From the NCBI RefSeq assembly GCF_023278565.1, contig NC_064678.1, positions 4,588,001 to 4,652,000 of the forward strand: DNA of 64,000 nt, written 5' to 3'. Position numbers and translations under genes: made by a program. This document shows positions 37,601 to 50,000 of the stretch, in pieces. Below the pieces are notes generated by a model that had not been told where the DNA came from, made no database searches, and saw only the letters and a list, made by a program, of their open reading frames with translations. Positions within the stretch are counted from its first letter, which is position 1, and each line of letters starts with the position of its first letter. This stretch comes from Colletotrichum lupini (Eukaryota; Ascomycota; Sordariomycetes; Glomerellales; Glomerellaceae).

Positions 37601-39922
37601 CAAATGCGGCAAATGCACCAGTATCTTGACCAGCCAGAGTATGCTCAGCACTTGAGTCTTGATAACCCGTTCATCGAGACTTGCATGCCGCAGTATACGC
37701 TTGTAGGAGAGGTCGACGTGCCGCTAAAGGCTGTTTTTGAAAGCAGGGTTCAAGACTTCGCCCTGGATATTCTCTCTCCCCATACGTCCCATGCCATCGG
37801 CATGATCAAGCTTTCGCTGGAGCCATCGCACGCTAGAGCACCATCCAACACGCTGAAATTCAACGTTGTGATGCACGAAATGGTCGGCTTCGCCGAAAGA
37901 GAGGGCACGGAGGTTCATGCTCAACTGTTCATCCCTGGGGTCTCGGAGGAAGATGGCATCACCACCACACAGTGGGTCAAAGATTTTGACGAAGGGCCTA
38001 TCCGCTTTGAGAGCGTACATAGTATGAGCGTTCCTCTTTTCAGCCCGCAAACCGTCACCCTCAGAGCAGCTATTTTCGCCAAAGTTTCAGCAATGCACCT
38101 GGACAAATTACTGAGCTGGGATGACATGCGCGATGCTGTACCATTGTCCAGAGGAAAAGGCAAGGGAGCGCGCATCGCCGAGTCACAATTTTTCACCGAA
38201 GAGAAGCACGACGTATTGGCAAGGATACAGATTCTCGAACTGAACGAGGAAGGAGAGTACGCACCCGTTGAAGTAGCACAGACGAGTGAGATGGACGGCG
38301 GTACTTTCCAACTTCACCAAGGGCTCCAACGCCGCATTGCCATCAACATCACGCACAGTTCTGGCGATGCTCTGCCCTGGGACGACGCGATGAATCTGAG
38401 GGTGGGTAAGGTTCAGCTTCTCGATCAGTCAGGAAAGTCGCCAGATATGACGTCAACGTCACCTACCGTCACCCTCAAGCTCGCCAACAAGCCTGCCTTC
38501 CGCGATAACGCCAACGGTACTCGAAGCATCACGCTAACCGGCCAATGGGATTCGAGCTTGCACAACTCCCTGCTTCTGGATAGAGTCACCGCGGATAAGT
38601 ATCGTGTTCAGATGACGGTTGCCTGGGAGATTAGTTCCAGCAAGTTTGCGGAACCGATGAAGTTTGCGATGCATGTCTGCTGCCAAATCATGTCAAGATC
38701 ATGGGTGCGACAGACGTCAATGTTCTCCTCGCTGTGGCAAAGCGTCCGTTTCGTTCATGCAACTAGTGCTATATTCACACTGTCGATGCGGCCGGCTCCT
38801 ATCAAGAGAATAGGCGACTTGTGGCGGATGAGCAGCCAGCACGACTACGTGAAAGGAGAAGAGCAGCTCACTACCTGGACCCCTCGAGGAGTCTCCCTGG
38901 TTAGCGACTTCATCCTTTCTCGCAAGAAGAGAAAGCGAATTGCGGAAATCGGAGCAGTGCAGACCCTCCTCAAGAAGATTGGTCTGCCAGAGCCGAAGGT
39001 GAAGGCGACAGAGGAGGAGACACCAGAAGAAGACCTGCCGCCTCAACCCACGTATCAAAACGACGATGACGATCTGTTGAACGACACACCAGAGAGCTCG
39101 CAGGTGCCAGAGGACGACGAACTTCTCAACGGAGACGGGCAAGAAACGCCACAGCCAGAGGGGGAAACTGAGGCAGTGCAAACACCTCAAGAACCAGAGA
39201 TACCTGAGCGAGAGAAGCACATCCTTGAGAAATGCATCAAGCTCTGGAACAAGTACCCTGATCCGCTGCTGCAGATTCTCAGCCCAACGAATACTGATCC
39301 GCCGACGGACGGCTCTGCACCGGAGGCTTCCGCCCCGCCGAGCCTGATCCCTACGATTATCCGAGTTCCGAAGAACCCCAAGGTACTCAAGGGCGGCTAT
39401 CTGCTGATTCCTAACAGCAGCTCTACGAGATGGGTTAAAAGATTTGTAGAACTGCGACGGCCATACCTGCACATCCATTCTGTCACTGATGGGGATGAAG
39501 TGGCCATCGTCAGCCTACGAAACTCACGCGTCGACAGCCAGCCTGGCGTTATCGGGCTCTTGTCGGGTGACGACGATGACACGGGGTCGCAAACCAACGG
39601 CAGTGTAGAAGAATTCCGCCCGAGCCATAGACGAACTGCGTCTGGACGTGTCATCTCAACCATATGGACAGGCACCGGTACAGGTGGCGCAGCCAACGGG
39701 CCTGGTGGAGGCTTGCAAAGGCTAAGTGAGCGACTGCAAGCTGGAGTTTTCGCGATTTACGGCACGGACAATACTTGGCTGCTTGCCGCACGTAGCGAGC
39801 GGGACAAGATGGACTGGATCTTCCGCATCGACCAGAGCTACTTCTCGAGCAGCGACAGCGCCAATGGCAGCGGATCGGGCACCCCCGATAGGTATGATGA
39901 TTCTCTCATCGGCGGGTACTGA
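34635..39922 (+). CDS. uncA: Kinesin-3 motor protein, Unc104/KIF1 type (1731 aa)
   Basis: Plus-end-directed microtubule motor; in filamentous fungi kinesin-3 carries early endosomes along hyphae. Exon 1 (34635..34698) encodes MAPAGGGNIKVVVRVRPFNSR, and a 92-base intron splits the next Glu codon before exon 2 (34791..39922). The motor domain spans residues 1-365, with the P-loop GQTGSGKS near 104, switch I SSRSH near 221 and switch II LVDLAGSE near 252. It is followed by a Gly-rich neck segment, short coiled coil, an FHA domain at about 505-598, coiled coil at about 757-838, the KIF1B and DUF3694-type middle regions, and a C-terminal PH domain at about 1550-1706 for phosphoinositide binding. 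MRPAPIKRIGDLWRMSSQHDYVKG is a fungal kinesin-3 signature. Length matches known fungal Unc104 proteins, and the second exon is uninterrupted for over 5 kb. Confidence 0.97.
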
Positions 39923-40991
39923 TTCTGGGGACCAGTCATGAGTTCATCAACGAACCTCTTTTGTCCTATCTTACCAGTCTAGAAAGACGAAACCCCAATT
40001 TGAAACGACGGCATTGCATGAGCATTGGGCTCACGCTCATTTCAACCACATTTTCTCTTTGTTCCGTTTGTATAACGCACGACACGACTTGCAGTATACC
40101 CTCTATGGCTTGGAAAATAGGATTGCGGAGGGGAGAGAGCAGGAGGAGGAAGAGCTGAGACGGAAGACGGAAGTCGGAAGACAGCCAATAATTGTCTTTT
40201 GGTTTGGGAGAGGTTGGCTATAGACGAGGTGGACGGACACGCAGGAAAGAAACCTGCGGCACAACGAATGACACAAAAATCTAGACAGAGACAGAGAGCT
40301 GCCCCTTGGGAATAGAGGGGGGTGCAAATGAGGCCAGCCTGAGGCAATCTGCGCTCGTTCTTCTTGGCTGCTACGAAGACTTGGATCCCCGGCATGTGGC
40401 TAGGTGAGAGGGCTTGCACGATGTTATTCCACAGTCAAGCTGCTTGGATACTGCATATAGTTTTACGAAGATATATCTAATGATTAAATGGTTCGAAGCA
40501 AGATCGTCGAGTTCATGGAATTAATTTCTGGGGTGTGGGAAATAAACGTCTATTCTGGCGTACACATGGCTTCAAAGCCGTTTAGATGTCTACGTCTACC
40601 GTCTTCGCCAATGCGTTGCGGCATAGCCCATTCAGAGTCTCCTCCGCACCAATCACACGTGCTCATCTGTCCCCGAGGTTGGTAATGTACGACGAAGTTA
40701 GCCGCTGTCTACACCCAGAGAGGTGTCGAAGCTGCCCGGGACGCAGAGGTCTCGCGCGCCCTGACGGCATTGACTCTGCACGAATCAGCTGAACCCATAT
40801 CCATGGATAGATCCCACAGCCCGTCGAATTCTACCCAAGAGTACTCGGGGAGAGATCACGTTGCTTCGTCCACAGCTCGCTCCCCATTGCGCTATAAAAA
40901 GAAGGCCGAAAATAAGAGGCAAATGCTCAATACAAGAACTGGTACATGAATGCGACTGGAGTTAAACCAAGAATGAATGTCGATTTAGGGA
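39923..40991. other. Convergent intergenic region (kinesin / cytochrome b5-like)
   Basis: Holds the 3' ends of two convergent genes. No coding frame of interest was seen. A TATAAAAA string at about 40894 is not followed by a plus-strand gene. Confidence 0.6.
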
Positions 40992-41397
40992 TTACAACTT
41001 TGCGCTCTCGGCGACTTCGCCAATCTTGAGCTTGCCGCCGTACTTTTCGAGCACCTTTTCGTTGTGGTACTTCCAAAACACCTTTGTCGCGTTCTTGCCG
41101 GCGAAGCGCTTGAGGATCTTTTCGCCGCCTGGGTGCTCTGATTGGAAGGCTGGAAGAAGTTTGTCAGCATACGGAGTAGATCATGGGTGATGGCGAGGAA
41201 GCGTGTGTGGTGATGAGAATGAGAGAGAGAGTGGGAGGCGATCTTGGCGGAGATTGGGGGGCCAACTGCGGCCATGATGAGGATGCGTGAGTGATCGCCG
41301 TACCTGTGATGTCGTAGACGCCGTTCTCGACAATGAGCCACATGTCCTTGTCGGTCTTATGCTGGGCGACCTCTTGAGTGGTGAACGTCTTGGACAT
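40992..41397 (-). CDS. Small soluble cytochrome b5-like heme protein (83 aa)
   Basis: Electron carrier of the cytochrome b5 fold. Exons on the minus strand are 41304..41397 and 40992..41149, joined across a 154-base intron, the longest in this window. The protein opens MSKTFTTQEVAQHKT and has VYDITA followed by the heme-ligand motif HPGG (His37) and a second ligand candidate, His60, in FWKYHNEKVL. The 23-residue spacing is close to that of b5 proteins. There is no C-terminal membrane anchor, so it is predicted to be soluble, unlike the ER-anchored b5. It may serve a reductase or desaturase partner that is not encoded nearby. The second exon was found by its HPGG motif and consistent phase, not by a long frame. 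Confidence 0.9.
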
Positions 41398-42379
41398 TTT
41401 GGCGGTGTTTAGAAGGGGTTGCGTGAGGGGTTCGGTAAGTTGCGTTATTGTAAGCCGAGTGTTGACAGGCTACTGATAGTATTGCAGGTGTAGGTCGTGA
41501 GATGCGTGGTGAGAAGTTGGTGTGAGGTTGAGGAGAGTTGGAAGTGAGTCGATGAAGAGGAAAACGACGGAAATGGGGGAAGCACGGGGTTTGGTGTTGG
41601 CGTTTGTTCGGTGTCGTCGCAGCGGCAATGCACCACACGCTGAACTGCACTCACCGGTCCGAGTGCGTGCGGTGCTGGGCGCGCGCGTGGTTGTGTGTGC
41701 CGTCTCACTTTTGTCGAGTCAAACTTACCTCGGCTCATCTAGGCGCGAACAACGGGGCGACGTCATTCGATTCGTCTGCTGCTGATTGGGGGTGGGCGAC
41801 CTGACTCCGCCGGCACTAAAGGCCCCAAGGGTGAGGGGAGCACGGGAGGAAACCTGGAGTAGCGAAATGCGGGAGCAAATCACGAGACTCGCATTTCTCA
41901 TCGGCACAGCTCAGCTTGCAAAGATCCGAGGCTCCGCTGGAGTTTGTGTCCGTACCACCCTTGAATAGAAATGCTGGTAATGCTGGGCTTTTGGGTGTGT
42001 GTGATCTTTACTTTTCTAGCCCTCTGTTTTTTTTTTGTGATTACTCCCTGGGTCAAGGGTATCCGGGGTATTGCTGGGGTCGATCAGGCACATGGGATTA
42101 TGGGAACTATGCCGAGGGCAGATAACAGCCTTGTTGGCCATACCGGGTAGAGATCATGGTACGCGGATCCTTTCTCTCTTACTACCTGCACACATCTATC
42201 AAAATGATGAGCGGCGATGTTAGTGCAGTGTAGAGGGGAAATTTCGGACAAGAGAAACGAAATGCAGAAGCAAATCCACAGGAGCGCCATGCCATGACCA
42301 ATCCCGTCTAAACCCTAGCGCCAAAAACACCTAGCTAACTATGCAAGTGTGCTCGCATGCCCATGAGGGGAGAGCTACT
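41398..42379. other. Intergenic: promoter of the b5-like gene and 3' side of the Oma1 gene
   Basis: No gene supported. The first 350 bases on the minus strand are C/T- and A-rich, as expected for the b5-like leader. A T10-like homopolymer lies near 42030. Confidence 0.5.
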
Positions 42380-43667
42380 CTAAAATTGTACAATCATGCT
42401 TCCTTTATCCAGCGCCCGTCTAAACATGTTGGCGAACCCAGCGTTTCCCTGGCAGTCGCTTGCCTCGTACTTTTCTATGGCCTTGGGCATCCACTTCCGG
42501 TAATCCTCGATTCGATGTTCATTCTGATGATAGCTGTTAGAAATGGCCAAAATGGAAGGAGGAAATCTTGCGGCTCGAAGGAAAAGTAGATCAAGACAAA
42601 CGCAAGAAAAAACATACCGAAGGATGCGTGCTCATAAACTCTGGAACCTCCTCTGCTTGCCCCTGCTTAGCCGCCATATCCATACGCTGCCAAAACGCAA
42701 TGGCCTCGCGCGGGTCGTAACACGCCTCCGCCATGAGCATCAGCCCAATATAGTCCGCCTCGCTCTCCTGCTTTCTCCCCATCGGCCGCGCAAACATGAG
42801 ATCCATGAACCCGGTGCCCAGGTACTGCACGAGTGCCATGACCGGCGGGAACATGCCCGAAAGTATCACCATGCTGCCGAGAAAGATGTTGGGCCCGATG
42901 GACTGCGTCCAGCGCTCGCCGACGTGCTGCGCGAGGTTGTGCGCGATCTCGTGGCCCAGCACCGCCGCCAGCCCGTCCTCGTTGCGCGTCAGGCGCAGGA
43001 TGCCGCTGTGCACAAAAACTTTACCGCCGGGGAGCACGAACGCGTTGAGGGTAGTCGGGTCGTCAATCACGCGGACCTCCCAGTCCTGGTCCTCGAGCCC
43101 GGAGACGGGAATCAGCCGGCGCATGACGCGCTGCACCATTAGCACGCGCGGGTCCCACGAGGGGAGGAACCGGCCGCCCTGGGACTCGACGTCGTAGATG
43201 ACGCGCTTGACCTGCTGGGCCGACAGCGTCTCGACCGAGGCCTCGGAGTAGCAGTTGAAGCGCCTGCGGCCCGAGACGGGGACGGTCTGGGTGTTGAAGT
43301 ATACAAAGGCGATGCCCGCGAGGACGGCCACGACGGCGGTGCCGGCGAAGCCACGGGACTTGAAGAAGCGCCCGATGTCGTCGACCGTCATGAGAGGCTT
43401 AGCGGTGCGGATGTTGTATTCTCGGAGGACTTCGCGGTGGGCGGGGTTGCGGGGGTCGTAGCCGCCGGGCCCCTTCCCCGCAGCCGGCCGCCGGACCGTC
43501 TGGGAGAAGAGTCGGGGATATTGTTGTTGTAGCTGGGCATTATTTCGTATTACTGGGAAGGGAGGGATTCGGGCTTGCTGTCGTGTGGCGGGGAGGGAAA
43601 GGCCGGCGAGTTGACAGGGCGCGGCGCGGAGGGCGGGCGGCCGCAGGAGAGCGCGGAGGGTGAGCAT
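42380..43667 (-). CDS. oma1: Oma1-type mitochondrial inner-membrane metallopeptidase (M48)
   Basis: Zinc protease of mitochondrial membrane quality control; Oma1 cleaves misfolded or stress-signalled inner-membrane proteins. Exons on the minus strand are 42618..43667 and 42380..42523, with a 94-base intron in phase 0 that falls between STHPS and NEHRI. The product has 397 residues. The first 60 are rich in Arg, Ala and Gln with no acids, a clear mitochondrial presequence. A transmembrane segment lies at about 109-125. The zinc motif HEIAH occupies 239-243, with the third ligand Glu303 in ESEADYIG. LPGGKVFVHSGIL is the usual M48 strand before the active site. The C terminus YEASDC..GFANMF fits the Oma1 tail. 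The start at 43667 gives the presequence. Confidence 0.95.
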
Positions 43668-44553
43668 GGCTGCGGGCGCAAGGGCTCGCGCCGGAGAAGC
43701 GGGCTGGGCCGGAGGATAGGCGCTTCTTTCGTTGCCTCGGCGTAAGAGCCTTTACGCAATTGACGAGCGGGTGCAGCTGTCGCAAGCGGGAATCGAGCGT
43801 GGGATTGTGCGATGTGAAGAGCTTCGTTGATGCTGTCATCATTTCGGAGTTCTTGCACGGAAAGAGCTGACGACGGCGATAACGATAAGAAGTGTGGCGT
43901 CGGAAATTTTAACCCAGCCACAGCAGGGTCAATTCTTCAAGGTAGCATTGTTGGTACGTCGTCCACAAGGATTACAATCCGTCAACTTTTGACTTTTGGT
44001 ATTGTAAGCATTCAACCATCTTGCGCCATGGGATGTCTAAGCATCATGTGTAGCTTCATTTCATGTCGCCTGAAATCATCAATGCCATGAAATCTCTTTG
44101 GGCGCCACCCTCAGTAACGCCAGTCACGCGAGCATCCAGGTTCCTTAGCAGAGGCGACGACTTGTGAATAATAACTGGATTGGTCCTTGGTTCTGTTACC
44201 TTGCACATGGCTGGCTGTTCCTTGTCCACGGGTAGTTGTCGTGAGGATCACTCTAGTTGCTGACCTGCTAGAATGGGTCTTTCATCCGCTCCTTGTGATC
44301 AATCATCCCCGGTACCCTGCTAGGGTCAGTAGCTCAGACCGTCAGCTTATGGGAGTGACAATTCCCTCACACTTAGGAAGATTTTGGTAATGCGCTGGAA
44401 TATTGTGAAGATTTTTGATTCCTTGAGTTCAATATCGACTTAGTTCTGGGTTTGCTCGAAATCTTAGACCCGTTTACCTTTTGCCTCGTATTCTCTCATA
44501 GACCTCATATTCCAAGACTCTCTGAACACGTAGGAACCCCGTAACATATAATA
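43668..44553. other. Divergent intergenic region (Oma1 / DUF985 cupin)
   Basis: Holds the promoters of two divergent genes. No coding feature was seen beyond chance frames overlapping the Oma1 5' side. Confidence 0.5.
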
Positions 44554-45231
44554 ATGGGCTCCATCCCTCTCCCAGATCTCTCCCACATATCCCCCTCCGC
44601 CCTACCCACCCCCCACGATCCCCCCTCCACCGCAAAGATCGTCTCAGCCCTCTCCCTCCACGCTCACTACGAAGGCGGCTTCTGCATAGAGACAGACCGC
44701 GCCCCAACCTCGATCCCCTCCCCGTTCCCAGCAACGCCCGCCTCAGCCTCGAACGGGGCAGCACCCTCGACCAACGATCCGGACTGCCCTCCACTGACGA
44801 CCGAGCAGCAGAGGCGGGCCCTCTCGTCCGCGATATTCTACTACCTCACCCCAACTTCGCCGATAGGCCACTTCCACCGGAACCGCTCCCGCATAACGCA
44901 CTCCCTGCACCGCGGCCGCGGCCGCTACGTCGTCCTCCAGCCGGACGGCGCAATCGAGAGTTTTGTCGTGGGCGGCAACGTCGCTGCAGGCGAGAGGTTA
45001 CAGTGGACCGTCGAGGGGGGCGCTTATAAGGCCAGCTTCGTGTTGCCGGACGAAGACGAGGGCGCATCGTCGTCGTCGGTGGTGTCTTCGAGTGAGGGGT
45101 TGCTGATTACCGAGGTCGCTGTACCGGGGTGGGAGCCTTGTGATCAGAACTTTTTAACGCAGGAGAAGTTGTTGGAGTTGGTGGGTGAGGATAAGGCGAA
45201 GGGGCTGGAATGGTTGATCAAGAAGGAGTAA
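44554..45231 (+). CDS. Cupin superfamily protein, DUF985 type (225 aa)
   Basis: Single-exon gene for a small beta-barrel protein of the DUF985 (Cupin_5) family, found in bacteria and fungi; its reaction is unknown. The N-terminal helix leads into LHAHYEGGFCIET, followed by a low-complexity Pro/Ala/Ser insert of about 35 residues. Next come SAIFYYLTPTSPIGHFHRNRS and HSLHRGRGRYVVLQPDG. The C-terminal strands carry the motif EVAVPGWEPCDQNFLT. GHFHR and the later Ser/His positions are the usual cupin metal-side residues. Length is slightly above bacterial members because of the insert. An Ala/Ser/Glu-rich loop at about 169-185 is another fungal expansion. The ATG at 44554 begins MGSIPLPDL, with no earlier in-frame ATG close by. 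Confidence 0.88.
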   Translation: MGSIPLPDLSHISPSALPTPHDPPSTAKIVSALSLHAHYEGGFCIETDRAPTSIPSPFPATPASASNGAAPSTNDPDCPPLTTEQQRRALSSAIFYYLTPTSPIGHFHRNRSRITHSLHRGRGRYVVLQPDGAIESFVVGGNVAAGERLQWTVEGGAYKASFVLPDEDEGASSSSVVSSSEGLLITEVAVPGWEPCDQNFLTQEKLLELVGEDKAKGLEWLIKKE

Positions 45232-45628
45232 ATCAAGACTCTGAAAGGTAGGAAAAGGATTGGATTGGGGTACTGAACGCTAGGAAGGAATTAAAAGAAC
45301 AAGTATGGTATCTTTTTGTGCTATGCAGTATGTTTCTAAAGTCATCATCGTACAGGCCTATGTGCGCCGCTCAAACCGTTGATTCGTATTGCGTCTGCAA
45401 CTTCTCGCAAGTCTACATGCACAAATATCGTTGCGAGCTATCCTGAGCTCTTATTGCACGCGTGCTGGTGGTTCTCGTTTGAAGCACGGCCTAGTCTAAA
45501 TTGTCGTCTGACAAGTTTGTCGTGGTAATCAGAAAGGGAAAAGCGGGAAGATAGCCTAGGACTCCGGCTTCGCCATACGTAAAGAACGCCCCGTCTATTA
45601 GAAAGTTCGTTAGATCATGTAACTCGCT
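45232..45628. other. Convergent intergenic region (cupin / methyltransferase)
   Basis: Contains the 3' untranslated regions of two convergent genes. Nothing else was recognised. Confidence 0.5.
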
Positions 45629-47094
45629 TCAGTCGGTCATTTCCTTGTTCTCTGACGGACTTTGCGCAGGAATAGCTTCATCCGGGTATGGTTTGCGACC
45701 CCATACAACCCAGACATGCTGATAAGCATGTATTTGCATGTTGGAAATGTCTCTACGGACATCGACCAGAGAAACCTATATCACAAACTGCATGTCAGAA
45801 AACAAGAATGGAATATCGAATAATTCCTCTCGAGCGAGACTTACCTGCACCTCTTCCTGCTGTCTTTCCAACACCTGCGTAAAGAGTGCCATGCTGAATC
45901 CGCTGAGGCCGTCCAAGAAATTCTGCTCCCAAAGCCTCCCGACATGCTTGTGCCTGGGGTGCTTGGCCCAGCCGTTGATCGGGATCTTGAAGACGCGCTG
46001 GTGGACGTCCACAAAGCCCACCTCCTCATACCACTCTCGCAGCATGTGTGCTCTGGACAAGGGGCGCCCAATCATCTCACTGGCGAGGTTCATGTCGTCC
46101 ACCCAGCGAGATAGAGGTGAGTCGGGGGCAAGTGTGTCGTCGTCGCTCGTCGCCTCGAGGTTGAAATCCTGGGACTCGAGCCAGCCGCCCGGGCGCAGGG
46201 AGTCGAAAGCCTGGCGTATGACTTCGTTTTTGAAATCGCCAAATGACCCGAGCAGAACGCGGGTGTGGACGTAGTCGAAGGGTTCTTCCCATTGCCACGA
46301 TTGTGCGCTGCCAGTAGAAAGGTCAGGACAGTGTGTATAGGGGGGAAACCGTTGTCAGATGAAATGTCACAACACTCACGCATCTTCGATGTAAAAGTGA
46401 ACGTTTGGTGGAACGGCGTTACTTTGGATCGGTGACAGGTCGATACCGACTATCTTGGCTTCCGGGTACACATCTCCCATATCCATGGCCCATGCCCCCG
46501 TACCTGTGCCGACGTCGAGGATCCGCTTGGGACTCCCTTCGACGGCGATCGGGGCGAAGTGTAACCTGCCGCTGAACAATTCTGTGAGTGCAAGCGATTG
46601 AAGGTCTAGACGCTCCTGCTCTGCAGGGTCGTTGGGGAAGACATAGGCTGGATGGAGTGTGTGAGCTTCTCGAATACGAGCCAAGTAGAGGGTAAAGCTA
46701 CGGAATACTTACAGCCTGCTCGATATGCATGATACGTCCTGCCGAAATGTCTGGGGAAACACTCGACGTCGTCGGGTAGTGATTCAGTCTCCCTGCACGA
46801 ACGTTGTTAGTCAGTGTAGATGAGGCTAAAGTAGTTCCGCGTGGCAGGCATTACCCCTCATGAGGATCGGGCTGGTGGAGTTTGTTAGTGACATGAGACG
46901 AACGATGGGTAATTAGACCTAGTTTTTTTGGGGAGATAACATAAGGAGTCCAAGTCAAAACGTACGTCAACTTCAATGTGGCTGTCGTGCAGGGATGACT
47001 TGTCGGGGATTGCCTCAAATGTAAACTCGAAACCATGAAGACGACCGTCGGCGACACCTGGTGGGAGAAAGGACATGACTGTGGTCTGCGACAT
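45629..47094 (-). CDS. SAM-dependent methyltransferase, LaeA-like / TAM domain (367 aa, six exons)
   Basis: Seven-strand methyltransferase of the group that includes LaeA-like regulators and small-molecule methyltransferases of fungi. Exons on the minus strand are 46966..47094, 46855..46871 (17 bases), 46713..46792, 46380..46647, 45845..46307 and 45629..45775, with phases consistent throughout. Hallmarks are RTYHAYRAGSYVFPND before the SAM site, motif I ILDVGTGTGAW near residue 120, VGIDLSP after it, RPGGWLESQD, and the terminal HAYQHVWVVWGRKP. The tiny second exon is required, since joining exon 1 directly to exon 3 gives a stop within three codons. The substrate is unknown, and no secondary-metabolite cluster genes lie next to it, so a cluster role is not supported. 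Exons 4-6 are secure; the first two are less so. Confidence 0.87.
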
Positions 47095-50000
47095 GAACAA
47101 GGTGGCACAAGATGAGGTGCGAAGCTCGAAGCTCGAATGGCGGGCTATGCTGGATACTTTAGCTGGGCGCTATGTATCCGCCTCCCGGAGCTTTTTATCT
47201 GCGAGCTAACGTTGACGGATTCGGAACGACGGTTGTTCGATTCCGGTTGAGCGCCAGCCTCATGGAAGACTGGATGGAACGAGTGGATGCGATTGTGTCG
47301 GCTTCTTCGCGATCGATCGCCGACGAGATGATTGGAACAAAGGAGAAGACGCTTCTGGCGTCGTTCTTGTAACGCTGCGGTGGAATTTGTGCACGTGTCT
47401 TCGGAGAGTTAAGTTGAAGCGTTTCGGCGCTGCTGCTGATGATGATGATGTAGTTGCCACCCTCTTCGCAGCTATTAAGACAATTGCGAATCTGTTGTAA
47501 AGGAGCGGGGGATACAGTTGGACATCAAAGATGAACGGCGAAGAATCGAACGACCTAGCAGATAAGGAGGAGAATCGGAGCCGAGAAGGTTCGCAAGAGC
47601 AGTGGCAAATAAGGGCGAACACCAGACCAGATCCCGATGGAAAAACAAAGTTTGGATTATTGAGCTCGAGGTTGAGGTTGTTGAGGTAGGTGGAGGGCGG
47701 GAGGGGGGGAAGTGTATGAGCTTTGTTTGTGAGTGAGTGTGAGTGATTGAGTGAGTGAGTGAGTGGGTGGATGAGAGTGTCAGAATCTCAGGGTGAGCGA
47801 GCGATGGACCCAGACAGCTGGGTCGGTCTTGGTCGGTCTGAACCCGCGAGGGCGGGAAAGGCGGGAACGAAAACACGGGGAGACCCAGACACCCAGACTT
47901 GCCAGACCCAACGGGTTGGAACTTGGGACTTGGGTTGGTGTGGTTGTTTGGAATTTTGGTCGTGGTTGTTTGCTCGACTGAGTCCTCCATTAGGACTATT
48001 GCTGCGTCGTCTGACTGACACGATAGGTACCCACGAACCCGGGGACCCTGGACCCTGGGACCTGGGATTTCTGGCTCGGCGGCCCCCCTCCCTCCCTCCC
48101 TCCCCTCGCCTCCCATCCTGCTAATTGATTTAGTCTCTACAGATACCTTACCTTAATTATTCGTTGGAGCACATGGGCGACTAAGCTTCCGAGGTTACTC
48201 ACTGGCCAAAAGCCTGCGTGGGATTGACAGGAAAGAACCCCCTTTTAGAAGTGTTTAACTTTGGGATCTGGCGCTTTCTTCCCCGATTTGCTACCGGATG
48301 TCGGGACGTTCTCAAGGAGGGGAGGGGAGGGGAGCAGCAGGGGTGGAGAATGGAAGACGGCGAATGGCCTTTTTATCGGCCGATAAAGGGGAAACCTAGA
48401 GGAAGGGGGGTCACCGAATCGCCGGGACTGGTTACCAGTTACTATCAAGAATCATCTTTCTTATTATCTCTCGAACGCTTACAGGCGTTTCTTCTTTTCT
48501 TGTTGTAATTTCTGGCGTAATTCTTTTCCAAGCCATTCCATCTAGCGGGTGTGGGCTGCTGCATGAGGAGGGGTAAAAGCAAATGGATATATGCACAACG
48601 TTTTCAAAATGTCAGAACCAACGAAGTGTTTTTTTTCTCTTCTGCTTCAGCCATGTGCAAACGGCTGCAGAAAAGGAAAACAGGGTGCCACAGCTGCGGG
48701 AGAAGATGGAAAGAAACAAGAAGCGGATCGCAGGTTCAAGAGGGAAAATAAGCCCGAAGTTCCCCAATCGACTACCTATCGTCACCAACCGGAGGTCTTC
48801 AGAAGCAAGAAGAGACAAAGAGATGCCAGTGTGACATCTGACACGAGGGTAAGAGAGAGGGGTGGTGGGAAGAAAAAGCTCCCATGTGGCTCGGAACCGA
48901 CAGCCTAGACATACATGTCCAATACCACCACCAGGCTTTCCCTCTCCAAGGATCAGAACTTTTATGCAACCATGCGGACCACCGTATGCGGTGGGAAGCT
49001 GCGAAAGTAAGTTGGTCGGCATCGGGACAAAGAAGAGCTGGTGGAATGGAAGAACGTGATTTGCCTATGACAGGTGGGGAGAGCTGGAGTCGCATCCTCT
49101 AACACACACTTTACGAACGCATGCCTTCTTCATACATAAGCAAATGAGAGTATCTTCTCGCTCAGCTAGTGAAGCAGACGCTTTCTCTATGGCCTCTCAC
49201 CACCTTAACCCAAGGTAAGTAAGTTCCAATGGTTGACTATCCGCAGCCTCACGTACCCAACGTTGGAACCGCCCGAAAGACGGTGTGACGGACGGGTCCA
49301 CGGAAAGGAAAGGCCCAGTCTAGGCAGATGCAGCGGGGCGTGATGTGCATGTGCACTACACCAACAACAACTTAACAAGCCAGCCTGCATGGTTGTCTGT
49401 CCCGCCCCTCGGGATCTGAATGGGCGGAAAGGTTTGGCACTAGCTTTACTGTGCCGCACAGAAAACGGCCAGAGCTTAGAGGCGAGAAGCTGTCCCCGGT
49501 TCTCGGGCCCTGTTCCCAGCTTTTTGCTCTCGTTGAGTCGTTGAAGCAGAAGGAGGAAGAGACATGGATGTATGAGCTAGGTGAGAGTGTAAGTTACGAG
49601 TTTGTGAACCAACCACTTTGCCCAACCATAGCCCAAGGCAGATTGTCTGCCCCTTTCATCCGACACACATACCTCTCTAGCTGTTTTTCCTAGTTTCGTT
49701 TGAAACCAAGACATGGGAATTCCTCCTCCCGGGAAAGACATAATTTTGCCCGTCCCAGAAGGCTGGTTCGTCGTGTTCTGTTGTGCTGTGTCGTGTCGTG
49801 AGTGAGCATGTGCGTCCGTGTTCCATGTCTGTGTGCCCTGCCTGCACTGCACGGCTGGAAGCTGATATGTCACAAATTTGTTCATCTCTTGCCAGGTTAC
49901 AGTTACACAACAGAAATGGGCATTTTTTCTGTATTACCCTATCGGCACTCAGCAGCTTTCGCTCCATCACGCACGCACGCAGCGCTGTTTCTTCTCGACC

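Noticed and set aside
40890..40905. TATAAAAA on the plus strand
   Set aside because: No plus-strand gene follows for more than 3 kb, so it is not supported as a promoter element.
45776..47094. Secondary-metabolite cluster around the LaeA-like methyltransferase
   Set aside because: No synthase, P450, transporter or cluster regulator lies within reach; its neighbours are a cupin and a gene-free stretch.
47475..48116. 213-codon minus-strand frame upstream of the methyltransferase
   Set aside because: It crosses the GTGA microsatellite and is dominated by Ser/Pro/Thr low complexity; it looks like promoter DNA.
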